Shown one piece after another: positions 39,708 to 50,343 of a stretch of 64,000 nt of DNA (positions are counted from its first letter, which is position 1; each line of letters opens with the position of its first letter). Location of the stretch: positions 1-64,000 of the forward strand of contig CBDBHT010000007.1 of assembly GCA_965205965.1 (NCBI GenBank), written 5' to 3'. This DNA comes from Bin55 sp965205965 (GTDB lineage: Bacteria > Pseudomonadota > Gammaproteobacteria > Pseudomonadales > Azotimanducaceae). The notes under the pieces were generated by a model. That model worked only from the letters and a program-made list of their open reading frames with translations. It ran no database searches and was not told the origin of the DNA. The translations under genes and the position numbers were made by a program.

Positions 39708-40289
39708 ATGACCAAGCGATTGGATAACCCATCAGTCAAGGTGTCTTCCGCCCAAGGGAATGGCTACTCGATAGCCGAACTCCTGATAGCACTCAGCATC
39801 TTTGTGGGGGTATTAGCTGGCGTGTGGGGCACGTACACCATGATCTCCGAGGAGGCTGAGGTGAGGACGATACTAGCCGAGATACGGCTGCTGCAACAAG
39901 CTGCACAGCGGTACAAGAAGGAACATGGTGGATACCAACGGTATAGTAGAATATCCTATACGGGTCTGCACAACCTTAAGCCTTATTTGGGTAGCACCAA
40001 TTCTGGTTTAAGGGCTGGAGTTAATTATCGGGGAAATGCAATCCTCATGTGGGGCAGGCCACAGGACACACCCAAACATCTGGGATTCTACTACTACATG
40101 GGTGGTCTTGATGGAATCAGGATGTGTGAACGTCTTATTGAGCATTTTGGAAAAGAGACTGAATCCGGCCCATACGGTTATCTCAAAATCACCCCGGGAA
40201 AAGCGATTGATGGATTCGTAAGTGTTCCTGATGATCCGGGGGGTGCAGGTTGCAGCCAGTATTTTGGTTTAGGTCTGACCTTTGAGTAG
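39708..40289 (+). CDS. Type IVb-like pilin, complete gene
   Basis: The 193-residue product starts MTKRLDNPSVKV; a 22-residue leader ends in NG, then YSIAELLIALSIFVGVLAGV, the prepilin helix with Glu at position 5. LLQQAAQRYKKEHGGY, LKPYLG, and MCERLIEHFGKE align with the paralogue at 4870. Cys residues at MCERLI and AGCSQY could form the C-terminal disulfide. AGGAAG precedes the ATG at a normal distance. It differs from 4870 and 56503 mostly in the second half, the exposed part of pilins. It lies inside the putative composite transposon and has no neighbouring assembly gene. Confidence 0.75.
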   Translation: MTKRLDNPSVKVSSAQGNGYSIAELLIALSIFVGVLAGVWGTYTMISEEAEVRTILAEIRLLQQAAQRYKKEHGGYQRYSRISYTGLHNLKPYLGSTNSGLRAGVNYRGNAILMWGRPQDTPKHLGFYYYMGGLDGIRMCERLIEHFGKETESGPYGYLKITPGKAIDGFVSVPDDPGGAGCSQYFGLGLTFE

Positions 40290-40516
40290 ATCATGCTAAC
40301 AGCCTGCGGTCACAGAAAATTTTGAGAATATTTTTGAGAATAACCAATTTACAACTGACTTGAGATAGAAATTACATACCTTACGAATACATGTTTCAGG
40401 AAGTGTGCTTATGATGCTATCGCAATACGTGTATAACGAACCATATACTTTGATGATTGGAATAGAGAGTGCCTTGAGGCGAACACCGAGCACTGCTGGC
40501 GCGACGGTTTCCGATA
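40290..40516. other. Intergenic stretch
   Basis: About 230 bp, no gene, no strong terminator recognised. Confidence 0.4.
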
Positions 40517-41687
40517 CTAGTAGGTCATCACTTTTGTATTGATGGGTAAAGTGATTTCAGTTTGATCCGTGCGTCGGCGGTCGTGAATCGCCAGTCCACT
40601 CGCACGGCTTCGCGGTTCCTTCGCCCCTGCCAAGCATCGACTTCACGGCGTAGGGTTTCGCGGTCGGGCAGACGACGGTTCAGGCATTGGCCGACCATCG
40701 CACCGATCTCGATCTCGGCCATGATGTTCAGCCAGCTGCCGTGCTTGGGCGTGTAGTGGATCTCCAGACGCTCGGCGATGCGCCGCGCCTCGGCCGGCTC
40801 GAACGCCTCGTAGAACGAAGCCGGAGCATGCGTGTTGAAGTTGTCCATGACCAGCACGATACGCTTATCCGGGTAGTCCTCGTCCACCGACCGTTGGATC
40901 TACCGTGCCCAGTCAACTTTCGTGCGTCGCTCCGTCACGTCCACGCGTCGCCAACCTTCCAGTGGTACGAACAGCATCAACAGGTTGCTCACGCCGTTAC
41001 GTTCGTACTCGTAGTCGTACGCCTCGGGTGCTCCGGGTTTGGCCGGCCGCGGAACCCGAGCTTCCTTCACCTGCTGCCGATGGGTCTCGTCCATGCACAC
41101 CAGCACCTCATCATCCTGGTATTCCCGATGATACACCTCCAGGATGTCCTCCATAGCGCACGCAAACTGCGCATCCGACTTCGGGGGAATGCACCAGCAT
41201 TGCTTCAACCACGGTTTAAGGTCGTTTTTTTTAGCGTACGACGAACCGTCTCCCGACTCACGCCATCCACGATCTCACACGCCACCAACCGATCCGCGAG
41301 CAAGCGCAACGACCACCGCGCGTAGCCCTCCGGGGGATCGCCGCAGGCGATCGCCACCAACCGAGCTTCCGCCTCCCCATCCAGAACCTTCGCCCGCCGG
41401 TTCAACGGCTCCTTCCGGTTCAGAGCCGCTTCCAGTCCCTCCCCCACACAACGCCGACGCACTCGCGCCACCGTCGCTACGCCAATGCCCAGGACCTCCG
41501 CAATCGCACCGTCCGTCCGTCCGCCATCCTCCTGACATTCATCACACTGCAACAGAATACGCCCATGCGTCTGCTTCCGGGCCGATACCTCTTGCTAGTC
41601 ATCCAGAACTCTCCTTGTTCACCGGGACATCCGAAAACATCCATCATACCCTACTAACCTATCAATTCAATGGAGGTGGTCTACTAG
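40517..41687 (-). pseudogene. IS630-family element, two-frame transposase, inactivated
   Basis: Ends TACTAGTAGGTCATC and GAGGTGGTCTACTAG are inverted repeats. The first frame (EVLGIGVATVARVRRRC ... ETVRRTLKK) is joined to the second (NDLKPWLKQCWCIPP ... VLVCMDETHRQQV) by a T8/A8 run at 41225-41232 that would allow a -1 shift. A stop near 40900 then breaks the second frame before IVLVMDNFNTHA and HGSWLNIMAEIEIG. The extreme N-terminus is also missing. DDE residues are otherwise present. Confidence 0.7.
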
Positions 41688-41689
41688 CA

Positions 41690-41724
41690 CCAAGCCCGAC
41701 ATGAAACTATACGGGGAATTGCTG
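41690..41724 (-). mobile_element. IS-B 3' terminal scrap
   Basis: 35 bp ending in ATACGGGGAATTGCTG match the 3' end of IS-B and nothing more. Confidence 0.5.
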
Positions 41725-41771
41725 TGGAAAAAGTAACAAACAACGGCCTGAAAGTCAATGATTTGTCCTCG

Positions 41772-41996
41772 CTAGTAGGTCATCACTTTTGTATTGATGG
41801 GTGAAGTAATTTCAGTTTGATCCGTGCGTCGGCGGTCGTGAATCGCCAGTCCACGCGCACGGCTTCGCGGTTCCTTCGCTGCTGCCAAGCATCGACTTCA
41901 CGGCGTAGGGTTTCGCGGTCGGGCAGACGACGGTTCAGGCATTGGCCGACCATCGCACCGGTCTCAATCTCGGCCATGTTCAGCCAGCTGCCGTGC
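41772..41996 (-). pseudogene. IS630 3' fragment (second copy)
   Basis: Begins CTAGTAGGTCATCAC and matches 40517-40735 with few changes, up to HGSWLNMAEIETGAM. At about 41996 it is fused to IS256. Confidence 0.65.
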
Positions 41997-42702
41997 ACGG
42001 ATACACCACCTCCAGCTCGCGTTCCGCAAACGCCTTCAGGGACGCGTCCAGCTTCGACACCATGGCCGAGATCGTCGCCGGCGAAAACTCGTGACCGCAC
42101 AGACCCTCCGCCAGTCGGCTCACCCGACGCGTCGAGACCCCCTGCACATACATCTCCGACAGCACCGCCACCAGGGCCTTCTCCGAACGCTGATAGCACT
42201 CGAACACCCGCGTGCTGAACTGGCCGTTGCGTTCCTGCGGAACTCTCAGTTCGATCTCGCCCACCTTCATCGTCAGACCGCGCCGGTAGTATCCGGAACG
42301 GTAGCCCTGACGCGTCTGCGTCCGCTCGCTCTTGCCCGCTCCCAGAAACTCCGTCATCTCACTCTCCAGCACCTCGTTGAGCGTCTCCTGCACCAGCCGC
42401 CTCACAAACTCCTCATCGTCCGCCAGATGATGACATGCAGACTTCTTCGTGTCCTTGTGCGTATAATCTTCCCGGATCATTTTTTGCTCCTTTTCCATAA
42501 GTTGTGTCATGAATGATTCGTGCCTAGACGCCCCTTAAGTGCGTCCAGGCATCTCCACATTCCAGGGAACGATGAAACATCAGATTCTAACCATTCATCT
42601 ATCGTTACAGCTTGGATGAAACATCAGATTCTAACCATTCATCTATCGTTACAGCCCGTTACAGCCCGTTTTTCGTTTTTGCAGACAAATTTATACACAA
42701 CC
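41997..42702 (-). pseudogene. IS256 5' fragment, right arm of composite unit
   Basis: From its 5' end (42702) it encodes the first 160-170 residues of the IS256 transposase (REDYTHKDTKKSACHHLADD to AISAMVSKLDASLKAFAERE). A duplication of about 40 bp in the leader (42570-42650) is unique to this copy. The fragment is inverted relative to 34492-35962. Confidence 0.75.
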
Positions 42703-42829
42703 AAATTCAGGTACATTTTTTAGGATGGATAGTTTGTAAACAACTCAGAGCAGAAATTCCATACTTCATTAATACGTATTTAGGTTATCTTCCCTACTAA
42801 AGAGCGTTTCTACGGCGCAGACTGCAGGG
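42703..42829. repeat. MITE right half
   Basis: Resumes with AAATTCAGGTACATTTTTTA and ends TTCTACGGCGCAGACTGC. Together with 34464-34491 it forms one MITE. Confidence 0.75.
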
Positions 42830-43140
42830 CTACGAGTTGGAACACAACTTCGGGCACGGGTGCCAGCATCTGGCCACCGTGCTGATGATGCTGATGTTGT
42901 TGGCGTTCCTGCTCGACCCCAGTTGCAGGAGTTGTGCTGCCCGCCGTTCCAAGCCGCACTAGCGAAGGCCGGACCCCGTTACGCGCTGTGGAAACCATTG
43001 CGCTCGCACCTGAGACCCTCATGCCGTTCCCCGGCGGGGGAGCTAGCGCGAATGGTATCAGTTCACCGAGCGGCCGTCGCATGTCGTCATACCAGCCTTC
43101 GATACTTTCTGAACCCGGGCACTGGGATCGCCTGCTAGGC
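42830..43140 (+). pseudogene. IS-B-like C-terminal fragment
   Basis: YELEHNFGHGCQHLATVLMM LML resembles the IS-B motif YLEHNFGHGTQHLSDTFAAL. Frames break soon after, so only the residue is recognisable. Confidence 0.5.
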
Positions 43141-43650
43141 AACCTCCAAACGGACGGCTGAGGGGCACCGGTGCCCCCCTCGAACGAACGGCGGGAGCGC
43201 ACGCGTCCGCGTGGGACCGCACACGGGATGGGGGCTGAAAAGCCGAATTCAGAGGCTCAAGACCCGCTTCTTCGCGGCACGTCGCAACACCTCGATCGTC
43301 CGAGAGTCGTGAGCAAAGGCCCAAATTCCGTTCACAGGGAATTTCTGTGATCTCATTGACCCTCACACCGTTGGGAGCTTTGTACGCATCATTAACGGAG
43401 CCTGACGAAAACCATTCCTATCAGCCAGATTGATTTCTGCATGCCAACGATGTAAAATTCGTATTCTGTGTCAGTTGGCGATAGTGTGAAGAGTTAACTA
43501 CTTTTACGGCTTGCTGAAAGCTGCACTCATCACGCACGGTTACTTCACTTGCGCTTAGGAATGAAAGATCAGAAATATAGATGTTTTTATCTCATATGTG
43601 TGGGAATAAACTGAATTATGGGATGGTATGATATAATTTTGACTACTCGT
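43141..43650. other. Unassigned stretch with AT-rich CRISPR leader
   Basis: I see no gene in the first 430 bp. The last 80 bp (about 43570-43650) are AT-rich and lie on the side of the intact repeats, as expected for a CRISPR leader. Confidence 0.4.
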
Positions 43651-43800
43651 GGATTCCCCGTACATTCGGGGATAGACCTGATGATAATTTGAGATATAAT
43701 CTTTATACTATGGATTCCCCGTACATTCGGGGATAGACCTTGAAACATTAATATAATCCTTTTAAATGAAGATGATTCCCCGTACGTACGGGGATAGGCA
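43651..43800 (+). CRISPR. Three-repeat CRISPR array, type I-E-like, no cas genes
   Basis: Repeats of 28 bp lie at 43651-43678, 43712-43739 and 43773-43800. They contain ATTCCCCGTACATTCGGGGATAG-like dyad arms (TTCCCCG / CGGGGATA), the type I-E pattern. The first two are identical; the third differs at several positions, as a leader-distal terminal repeat does. Both spacers are 33 bp and AT-rich. No cas1, cas2 or Cascade gene is within the window. Confidence 0.85.
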
Positions 43801-43940
43801 ATCCCAAAGGCACTGATGTGTTAATTACCATTGAACAACTTTAGCCACTTCATTTATACTTTCAATTATATATGTATATGATACATGAAAGTATATAGAA
43901 ATAACAGAAAAATATTTATTTTATCGCAAGAAATCAGTAT
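43801..43940. other. AT-rich stretch after CRISPR array
   Basis: No gene or further repeat seen. Confidence 0.4.
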
Positions 43941-44560
43941 CAGCAATTCCCCGTATAGTTCTATGTCGGGCTTGACGTCGGTCTTTCCGTGTTTGGGTAC
44001 GGGAAACCGACGTTTCAGACGGTTCACATGGCATATCGTCGTGCATTGAGACGGGTTCCAGGTGCCGATATGTGGGGTCCCTTGACCGTCTGTCAGGGCG
44101 ACATGGGGCCTCGAGACGTCCCGATGATGGGTTGATCCATCTCGAGAGGCGGTCGGTCGTCAGGACACGTATCGTAGGCGATGTACGCGGTGTAGAACCC
44201 GAGGGCGTGGGCCGTACAGGTGCTGGATTCCGTGTCCGGAGAGTTGTGTTCCAGGTACTGGACGTTCTTCAGCGTGTTGAACATCTCGTTCTCGATCTTC
44301 CAGCGGCTGCGAGCCGCGCGGGCTAGCTCGCTGGCGTGGTCCGGATCAAGCGGCAGATCGGTGACCCAGGTGAACTCCCGTCGCCCGCCCTCGGCGGGAT
44401 CCCCGCCGTTCCGAACTCTGCAGCACCTAGACCTTCAGATCGGGGTTGGCGGCGTTCCGTTCCACGTCGTGCACCACGCGCCGGCGACGATCCCGTTCCT
44501 GACCTTCGGGGGAAGGATCGGGAAACCAGGGCGCATCCGCGCTCTCCAGCTAGACACCTC
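43941..44560 (-). pseudogene. IS-B 3' end and transposase C-terminus, degenerate
   Basis: Starts with the IS-B end CAGCAATTCCCCGTATAG and, on the minus strand, encodes FNTLKNVQYLEHN and GFYTAYIAYDT as in the intact copy, with frameshifts and an internal deletion. Confidence 0.65.
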
Positions 44561-44621
44561 TATTAACCCGCAGACTTGTTATGACCTCAAAGCGATATTT
44601 ATTAAAAATCAAATACTTATA

Positions 44622-44766
44622 TAGTGTCTGTGCGAAAACCCTGACGATTGTATCAAAGCGTTGATTATTGCGGCATGGGAGGGTATTTTGAGCTAAAATG
44701 CTACGGGTGAAGATTGCCGTTGGAGGCGTTGAAATGGGCTTTTTTAGGGGTTTCAGGGGGGTTCTG
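44622..44766 (+). mobile_element. ISNCY-1 left end, cut by IS256
   Basis: TAGTGTCTGTGCGAAAAC starts the segment, which matches 28018-28163 and ends in GGGTTCTG (44759-44766), the IS256 target sequence. Its continuation is found inverted at 46147-47327. Confidence 0.8.
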
Positions 44767-46146
44767 GGTTGTGTATAAATTTGTCTGCAAAAACGAAAAA
44801 CGGACTGTAACGACAGACGAATGGTTAGAATCTGATGTTTCATCGGGAATGTGGAGATGCCTGGACGCACTTAAGGGGCGTCTAGGCACGAATCATTCAT
44901 GACACAATTTATTGAAAAGGAGCAAGAAATGATTCGGAAAGATTATACGCACAATGCCACGAAGAAGTCGGCATGCGATCATCTGGCGGACGATGAGGAG
45001 TTTGTGAGGCGGCTGGTGCAGGAGACGCTCAACGAGGTTCTGGAGAGTGAGATGACGGAGTTTCTGGGAGCGGGCAAGAGCGAGCGGACGCAGACGCGTC
45101 AGGGCTACCGTTCCGGATACTACCGGCGCGATCTGACGATGAAGGTGGGCGAGATCGAACTGAGAGTTCCGCAGGAACGCAGCGGCCAGTTCAGCACGCG
45201 GGTGTTCGAGCGCTATCAGCGTTCGGAGAAGGCCCTGGTGGCGGTGCTGTCGGAGATGTATGTGCAGGGGGTCTCGACGCGTCGGGTGAGCCGACTGGCG
45301 GAGGGTCTGTGCGGTCACGAGTTTTCGCCGGCGACGATCTCGGCCATGGTGTCGAAGCTGGACACGTCCCTGAAGGCGTTTGCGGAACGTCGGCTGGAGG
45401 AGGCGTATCCGTATGTGTTGCTGGATGCCCGGTATGAGAAGGTGCGTGAGGAGGGCTCGGTGCGTTCCCGGGCAGTGCAGATTGCCATCGGGATTGACGG
45501 CGAGGGTCGGCGTCAGGTGCTGGCGGCGGAAGTGGCGGACCGGGAAAGCGAGGGGTCGTGGACGGAATTCCTCTCGCATCTGAAGGAACGTGGCCTGCGG
45601 GGAGTCGAGTATGTGGTCTCGGACAGTCATGAGGGATTGAAGCATGCGATCTCGAAAATATTGCCGACCGCGTTGACCGCGTTGTGGCAACGGTGCTGCG
45701 TCCATTTTCTGCGCAATGCCAGGGACAAACTGTCCCGGAGTGCTGATCCCGCGTGTCTGGAGGGTTTGAAACGGTTGTGGGGCTGTGAGCATGTCGGGGA
45801 GGCTCGTGAGGCACTGGGTGCCTGGGTAGCCCGTTGGGGCGATGAGAAAGGGTTTGGCAGGCTAGTGGAATGGGTCGAGGATCATGTCGAGGAGACGCTG
45901 ACGGTGTATCGGCTGCCTAGGGAACATCGCCCTGCGGATGAAGTCCACGAACATGCTGGAGCGGTACAACGAGGAGATCCGACGGCGAACGCGTGTCGTC
46001 CGGATCTTCCCGAACGCGGAGTCCTGTCTGCGTCTGATCTTGGCACTTGCGGCGGAGACCCATGAGCGGTGGCTGACGGGGCAGCGTTATCTATATGGCC
46101 GGGTCTCCGCTCCCACTGGAAATTGCAGAAAATTCTTGACACAACT
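44767..46146 (+). pseudogene. IS256 element with frameshifted, truncated transposase
   Basis: The transposase starts at ATG 44929 and is intact until about 45930, where an extra C (CGCCCTGCGG) shifts the frame after LPREHR. About 90 bp at the 3' end, including the last 20 codons and the palindrome, are deleted between short ATATGG repeats. A 6-bp in-frame duplication (TALTALWQ) is near 45670. Both IS ends remain. Confidence 0.8.
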
Positions 46147-47327
46147 CGGGGCGGGGAGGATGGATATTGAGGATGGGGACGGCTAGGCCGCCAAACGATA
46201 GGGTGGTGCGTGCGATGGGACCGCCGCTCCGCCCGTTGCTGCAGCAAGCGTCCGAGTCGGTGCAGGTTGGCTGCGAGGATCGAGATACCCACGGTGCGTT
46301 CGAAGCCTTCCCGGCCATGCGTGCGCACCCGGTCCAAGCCATGACTTTCCAACGCATGGATCGCCGATTCCACGCCCGGATGCCGCCGGCGTCGCGCCAC
46401 GAACGATGATTTACCTTCCCGGGCACGACTGGCCTCCGTGCCTCGCCCCTTCGCGGGCAACGCGACGTGCTCCAGCACCGCGGCCAGTTGCTGTTGGTTG
46501 GCGGGGCTGTGGAACCCCCGGTCGAAACTGCATCCGCGCAACTCCGGATACTGTGCCTGGCATGCCGCCACCAGCGGAACCAGCCACCGTCCACATCGCC
46601 GCCATGCCACTGCAAGTGCCAACCCAGGATGAACTGATGTTGATCTTCCAGCACCGTCAGGGAACCCCCAGCTCCACCGGCCGGCCTTGCCCTTCATGAT
46701 CCAGCGCGTATGCGACTCGAACAGCGAGAACAGTTTCTCCTCGTGCGGGATCGTTCCCCCTTCCAGCACGCGACGGCGGATCTGATCCTGCAAACGCACC
46801 GAGCAGGCGTGAAACCAGTGCCATCGCGACAGCTGCGCCGACGACACCGAGCCCTCCGGCAATCCTTCCAGATCCTCCAGCGTGTCGCCCAGACGCCCCG
46901 TCAGATCGCCGCACAGGGTCAACCACGCCGCCACCGCCTTCGGGCGTCGGCACCACAACCGCGCGCGGCTCACCCGTTGATAGCCCTGCCGAACCTGGCT
47001 CCGCCAGTACTGCCCCTGCCGCCATCCCGACACCCCATGCGATCCGCAACAGACCGAAACCGCCATCACCAGAACCCGCCAGAGCGGGTCATCCCCGGCC
47101 GACCGTTCTCCGGATCCCGATCCGCTGTCACATGGCAACCCAGTAACGCTTCACATTCCTCCCGACACGACACGTACAGATGCTGCAATCCCAACAGCAA
47201 CGCCGGAATGTCATCCCGTGATTTCACGTTCATCCTGATCTCACCGATCGGCGTCTCGTCCAACCGCAAGGCATGCTCGAAACGTCTCATGATCGCTGCC
47301 CTCCCAACGAAGATCCGCACAGAACCC
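46147..47327 (-). pseudogene. ISNCY-1 body, inverted relative to its left end
   Basis: On the minus strand it reads from the ISNCY leader through MRRFEHALRLDETPIGEIRM and, after an internal deletion near 47060, VSGWRQGQYWRSQVRQGYQR, CSFDRGFHSPANQQQL and HALESHGLDRVRTHGREGFE. It is bordered at 47320-47327 by CAGAACCC, the complement of the GGGTTCTG at 44759-44766. Several frameshifts inactivate it. Confidence 0.75.
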
Positions 47328-48798
47328 AGTTGTGTCAAGAATTTTCTGCAATTTCCAGTGGGAGTGGAGACCCGCCCATATGGGCGGGTCTCCACTCGGC
47401 GCGAAATTTTCGGGTGTTTCATGCCGCCTCCTGCCATGTCTCGGATTCCGGTTCGGGTGCGCGAACCACGCCGATCCGGTCATATAGATAACGCTGCCCC
47501 GTCAGCCACCGCTCATGGGTCTCCGCCGCAAGTGCCAAGATCAGACGCAGACAGGACTCCGCGTTCGGAAAGATCCTGACGACACGCGTTCGCCGGCGGA
47601 GCTCCTCGTTGTACCGCTCCAGCATGTTCGTGGACTTCATCCGCAGGCGATGTTCCCTGGGCAGCCGATACACCGTCAGCGTCTCCTCGACATGATCCTC
47701 GACCCATTCCACTAGCCTGCCCAACCCTTTCTCATCGCCCCAACGGGCTACCCAGGCACCCAGTGCCTCACGAGCCTCCCCGACATGCTCACAGCCCCAC
47801 AACCGTTTCAAACCCTCCAGACACGCGGGATCAGCACTCCGGGACAGCTTGTCCCTGGCATTGCGCAGAAAATGGACGCAGCACCGTTGCCACAGCGCGG
47901 TCGGCAGCACTTTCGAGATCGCATGCTTTAATCCCTCATGACTGTCCGAGACCACATACTCGACTCCCCGCAGGCCACGTTCCTTCAGATGCGACAGGAA
48001 TTCCGTCCACGACACCTCGCTTTCCCGGTTCGCCACCTCCGCCGCCAGCACCTGACGCCGACCCTCGCCGTCAATCCCGATGGCAATCTGCACCGCCCGG
48101 GAACGCACCGAGCCCTCCTCTCTCACCTTCTCATACCGGGCATCCAGCAGCACATACGGATACGCCTCCTCCAGCCGACGTTCCGCAAACGTCTTCAGCG
48201 ACGCGTCCAGCTTCGACACCATGGCCGAGATCGTCGCCGGTGAAAACTCGTGACCGCACAGACCCTCCGCCAGTCGGCTCACCCGACGCGTCGAGACCCC
48301 CTGCACATACATCTCCGACAGCACGGCCACCAGTGCCTTCTCCGAACGCTGATAGCGCTCGAACACCCGCGTGCTGAACTGGCCGCTGCGTTCCTGCGGA
48401 ACCCTCAGCTCGATCTCGCCCACCTTCATCGTCAGATCGCGCCGGTAGTAGCCAGAACGGTAGCCCTGACGCGTCTGCGTCCGCTCGCTCTTGCCCGCTC
48501 CCAGAAACTCCGTCATCTCACTCTCCAGCACCTCGTTGAGCGTCTCTTGCACCAGCCGCCTCACAAAGTCCTCATCGTCCGCCAGATGATGACATGCCGA
48601 CTTCTTCGTGTCATTGTGCGTATAATCTTCCCGAATCATTTTTTGCTCCTTTGTCATAAATTGTGTAATGAATGATTCGTGCCTGGACGCGGTTCCGCGT
48701 CCAGGCATCTCCACATTCCCGATAAAACATCAGATTCTAACCATCCGTCTGTCGTTACAGCTCGTTTTTCGTTTTTGCAGATAAATTTATACACAACC
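47328..48798 (-). mobile_element. IS256-family element, structurally complete
   Basis: 1471 bp with both ends. The CAGAACCC flank shows it sits at the other side of the same ISNCY target site as the IS256 at 44767, in opposite orientation. Confidence 0.85.
47419..48639 (-). CDS. IS256-family transposase, intact
   Basis: 406 residues from ATG 48639 (MIREDYTHNDTKKSACHH), with AAGGAG upstream. The upstream in-frame ATG of sister copies is ATT here, supporting the downstream start. DDE motifs are complete: LLDARYEK, VVSDSHEG, NMLERYNEEL. A 36-bp palindrome (47362-47397) follows the stop. Confidence 0.88.
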   Translation of the reverse strand: MIREDYTHNDTKKSACHHLADDEDFVRRLVQETLNEVLESEMTEFLGAGKSERTQTRQGYRSGYYRRDLTMKVGEIELRVPQERSGQFSTRVFERYQRSEKALVAVLSEMYVQGVSTRRVSRLAEGLCGHEFSPATISAMVSKLDASLKTFAERRLEEAYPYVLLDARYEKVREEGSVRSRAVQIAIGIDGEGRRQVLAAEVANRESEVSWTEFLSHLKERGLRGVEYVVSDSHEGLKHAISKVLPTALWQRCCVHFLRNARDKLSRSADPACLEGLKRLWGCEHVGEAREALGAWVARWGDEKGLGRLVEWVEDHVEETLTVYRLPREHRLRMKSTNMLERYNEELRRRTRVVRIFPNAESCLRLILALAAETHERWLTGQRYLYDRIGVVRAPEPESETWQEAA

Positions 48799-49114
48799 CA
48801 TGGCTCATCATCCAGTCGACAACAGCATCTTGCACGGGATGCGCCGCTTTGCACGCCGGTCGTGGCGGTCCGCAAAACGGGCCCAGGCGCATGCTACACG
48901 TCCGCACCGCTTCCGCCAGCATCGCACTCAGCACCGCACGCGCCCCGCTTCCGTCCGACCCGAACGCACCCCTTTCGCCATCCAACGCACCCATCCGTCC
49001 GAACGCACCCCGCTACCATCCCCTTCCCCCCGGCAAAGTCCAACCAACTTCGTGGTATCAACAACTTACACGCACATACATCGCACCCAAGCCATCCATT
49101 ATGAGAAATAAGGG
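48799..49114 (-). repeat. IS1380-derived MITE, copy 2
   Basis: Inverted match to 5328-5652, with both degenerate ends (CATGGCTCATCATCCAG and ATTATGAGAAATAAGGG). It sits between IS256 and IS630. Confidence 0.6.
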
Positions 49115-50279
49115 CTAGTAGGCTACCCGTTCTAACAATACGTGTTTATAATAGTGGACTGGAAGGGGTTCTGGGATCAGAAGGATCAGATGCCGAAGCA
49201 ATACATGGTGGAGTTAGCGCAGGATGAGCGGGATGAGTTGGAAGCGGTGCTGAAGTCGAGCACGCGTCGTGCGGTGTCGGCGACGAAGCTGCAGCGTGCA
49301 CGGATTCTGCTGGCCGTGGATCAGGGGGTCGCTGGCCCGGCCCTGACAGACGGGCAGGTGGTGGATGCGCTGTGGGGGTGACGGAGCGGACCTGCCAGCA
49401 CGTGCGTTGGCGTGCGGTGGAGCAGGGTCCGATGAAGGCTCTGGAGCGTAGACCTCGGCCGTTGCCTCCGGTGCCGAAGAAGTTGGACGGGGAGAAGGAA
49501 GCGTGTCTGGTTCAGGTGGCCTGTTCGGTTCCACCGGAAGGCCGCGTTCGGTGGACCGTGAAGATGCTGGCGGAAGAGCTGGTGCGGCTTGAAGTGGTCG
49601 AAACGATTTGCGAGGAGACCGTGCGGCAGGCGTTAAAAAAAACGAATGGAAACCATGGCGGCGGGAAATGTGGTGTATCCCGAAGAAACAAAGCCACCAT
49701 TTCGTGGCCGGCATGGAGCGGGTGCTCAAGGTATACCGGCGGCCGTACGACCCGCGGCATCCGGTGGTGTGCATGGACGAGATGAGCAAGCAGCTCGTGG
49801 CGGAAGTCCGCGAGAAGTTGCCAGTACGCCCCGGGTCGCCGGAGAAGTACGACGCCCACTACCTCCGCCGGGGAGCATGCACACGGTGTGGATGTTCGGC
49901 GAGCCGCTGTCCGGCTGGCGGACAGTGGCTGTCACCAAACGGCGCACGACGTTGGATTGGGCGGAGCAAGTGCGCGCACTGGCGAATCTGCCGCGTTCCC
50001 GGCGGCCGAAGCCAGTCGGTTGAACGACCGCATCCACTTGGTGCACACGCCGAAACACGGGAGCTGGCTGAACGTTGCGGAACTGGAGTTCAGTGCGTTG
50101 CACCGCCAGTGCCTAGATCGCCGGATCGAGAGCAGGGCTTTGGTCACGTCGGAAACGGCGGCCTGGGCCAAGGAGCGCAATCGCGAACAGACCGGGGTCG
50201 ACTGGCAGCTCAGCGTCGACGACGCGCGCACCAAACTGAAGCATCTATACCCGAAAATTAAAACTGGTTAGACTACTAG
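49115..50279 (+). pseudogene. IS630-family element, multiply frameshifted
   Basis: Ends CTAGTAGGCTACCCG and GGTTAGACTACTAG. The first frame begins MPKQYMVELAQDERDELEAV at 49190; two extra bases near 49372 break it. A8 at 49635-49642 lies at the conserved -1 shift site (QALKK to NEWKPW). Two more lesions follow, including loss of the LVCDNLNTH second-Asp region near 50000. HGSWLNVAELEFSALHRQ survives. Confidence 0.75.
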
Positions 50280-50343
50280 GGCGTATTGACACTATGTTGT
50301 TGTATGGTTCTTTGGGATCTGGTGCACTCGACAAGAGGTCGTC

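Larger units (their letters stand above)
34492..42702. mobile_element. Putative IS256-bounded composite transposon
   Basis: The 8.2 kb segment starts with the 5' end of an intact IS256 (plus strand) and ends with the 5' end of an inverted, truncated IS256. The outer flanks are AAATTCAG on both sides (34484-34491, 42703-42710), the 8-bp duplication size of IS256, and the two flanks join to make one continuous MITE. Cargo: an IS1380 fragment, a pilin 3' fragment, IS-A copy 3, an IS1595 fragment, a complete pilin-like gene (39708-40289) and IS630 remnants. Movement as a unit is inference; the right IS256 has decayed since. Confidence 0.65.
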
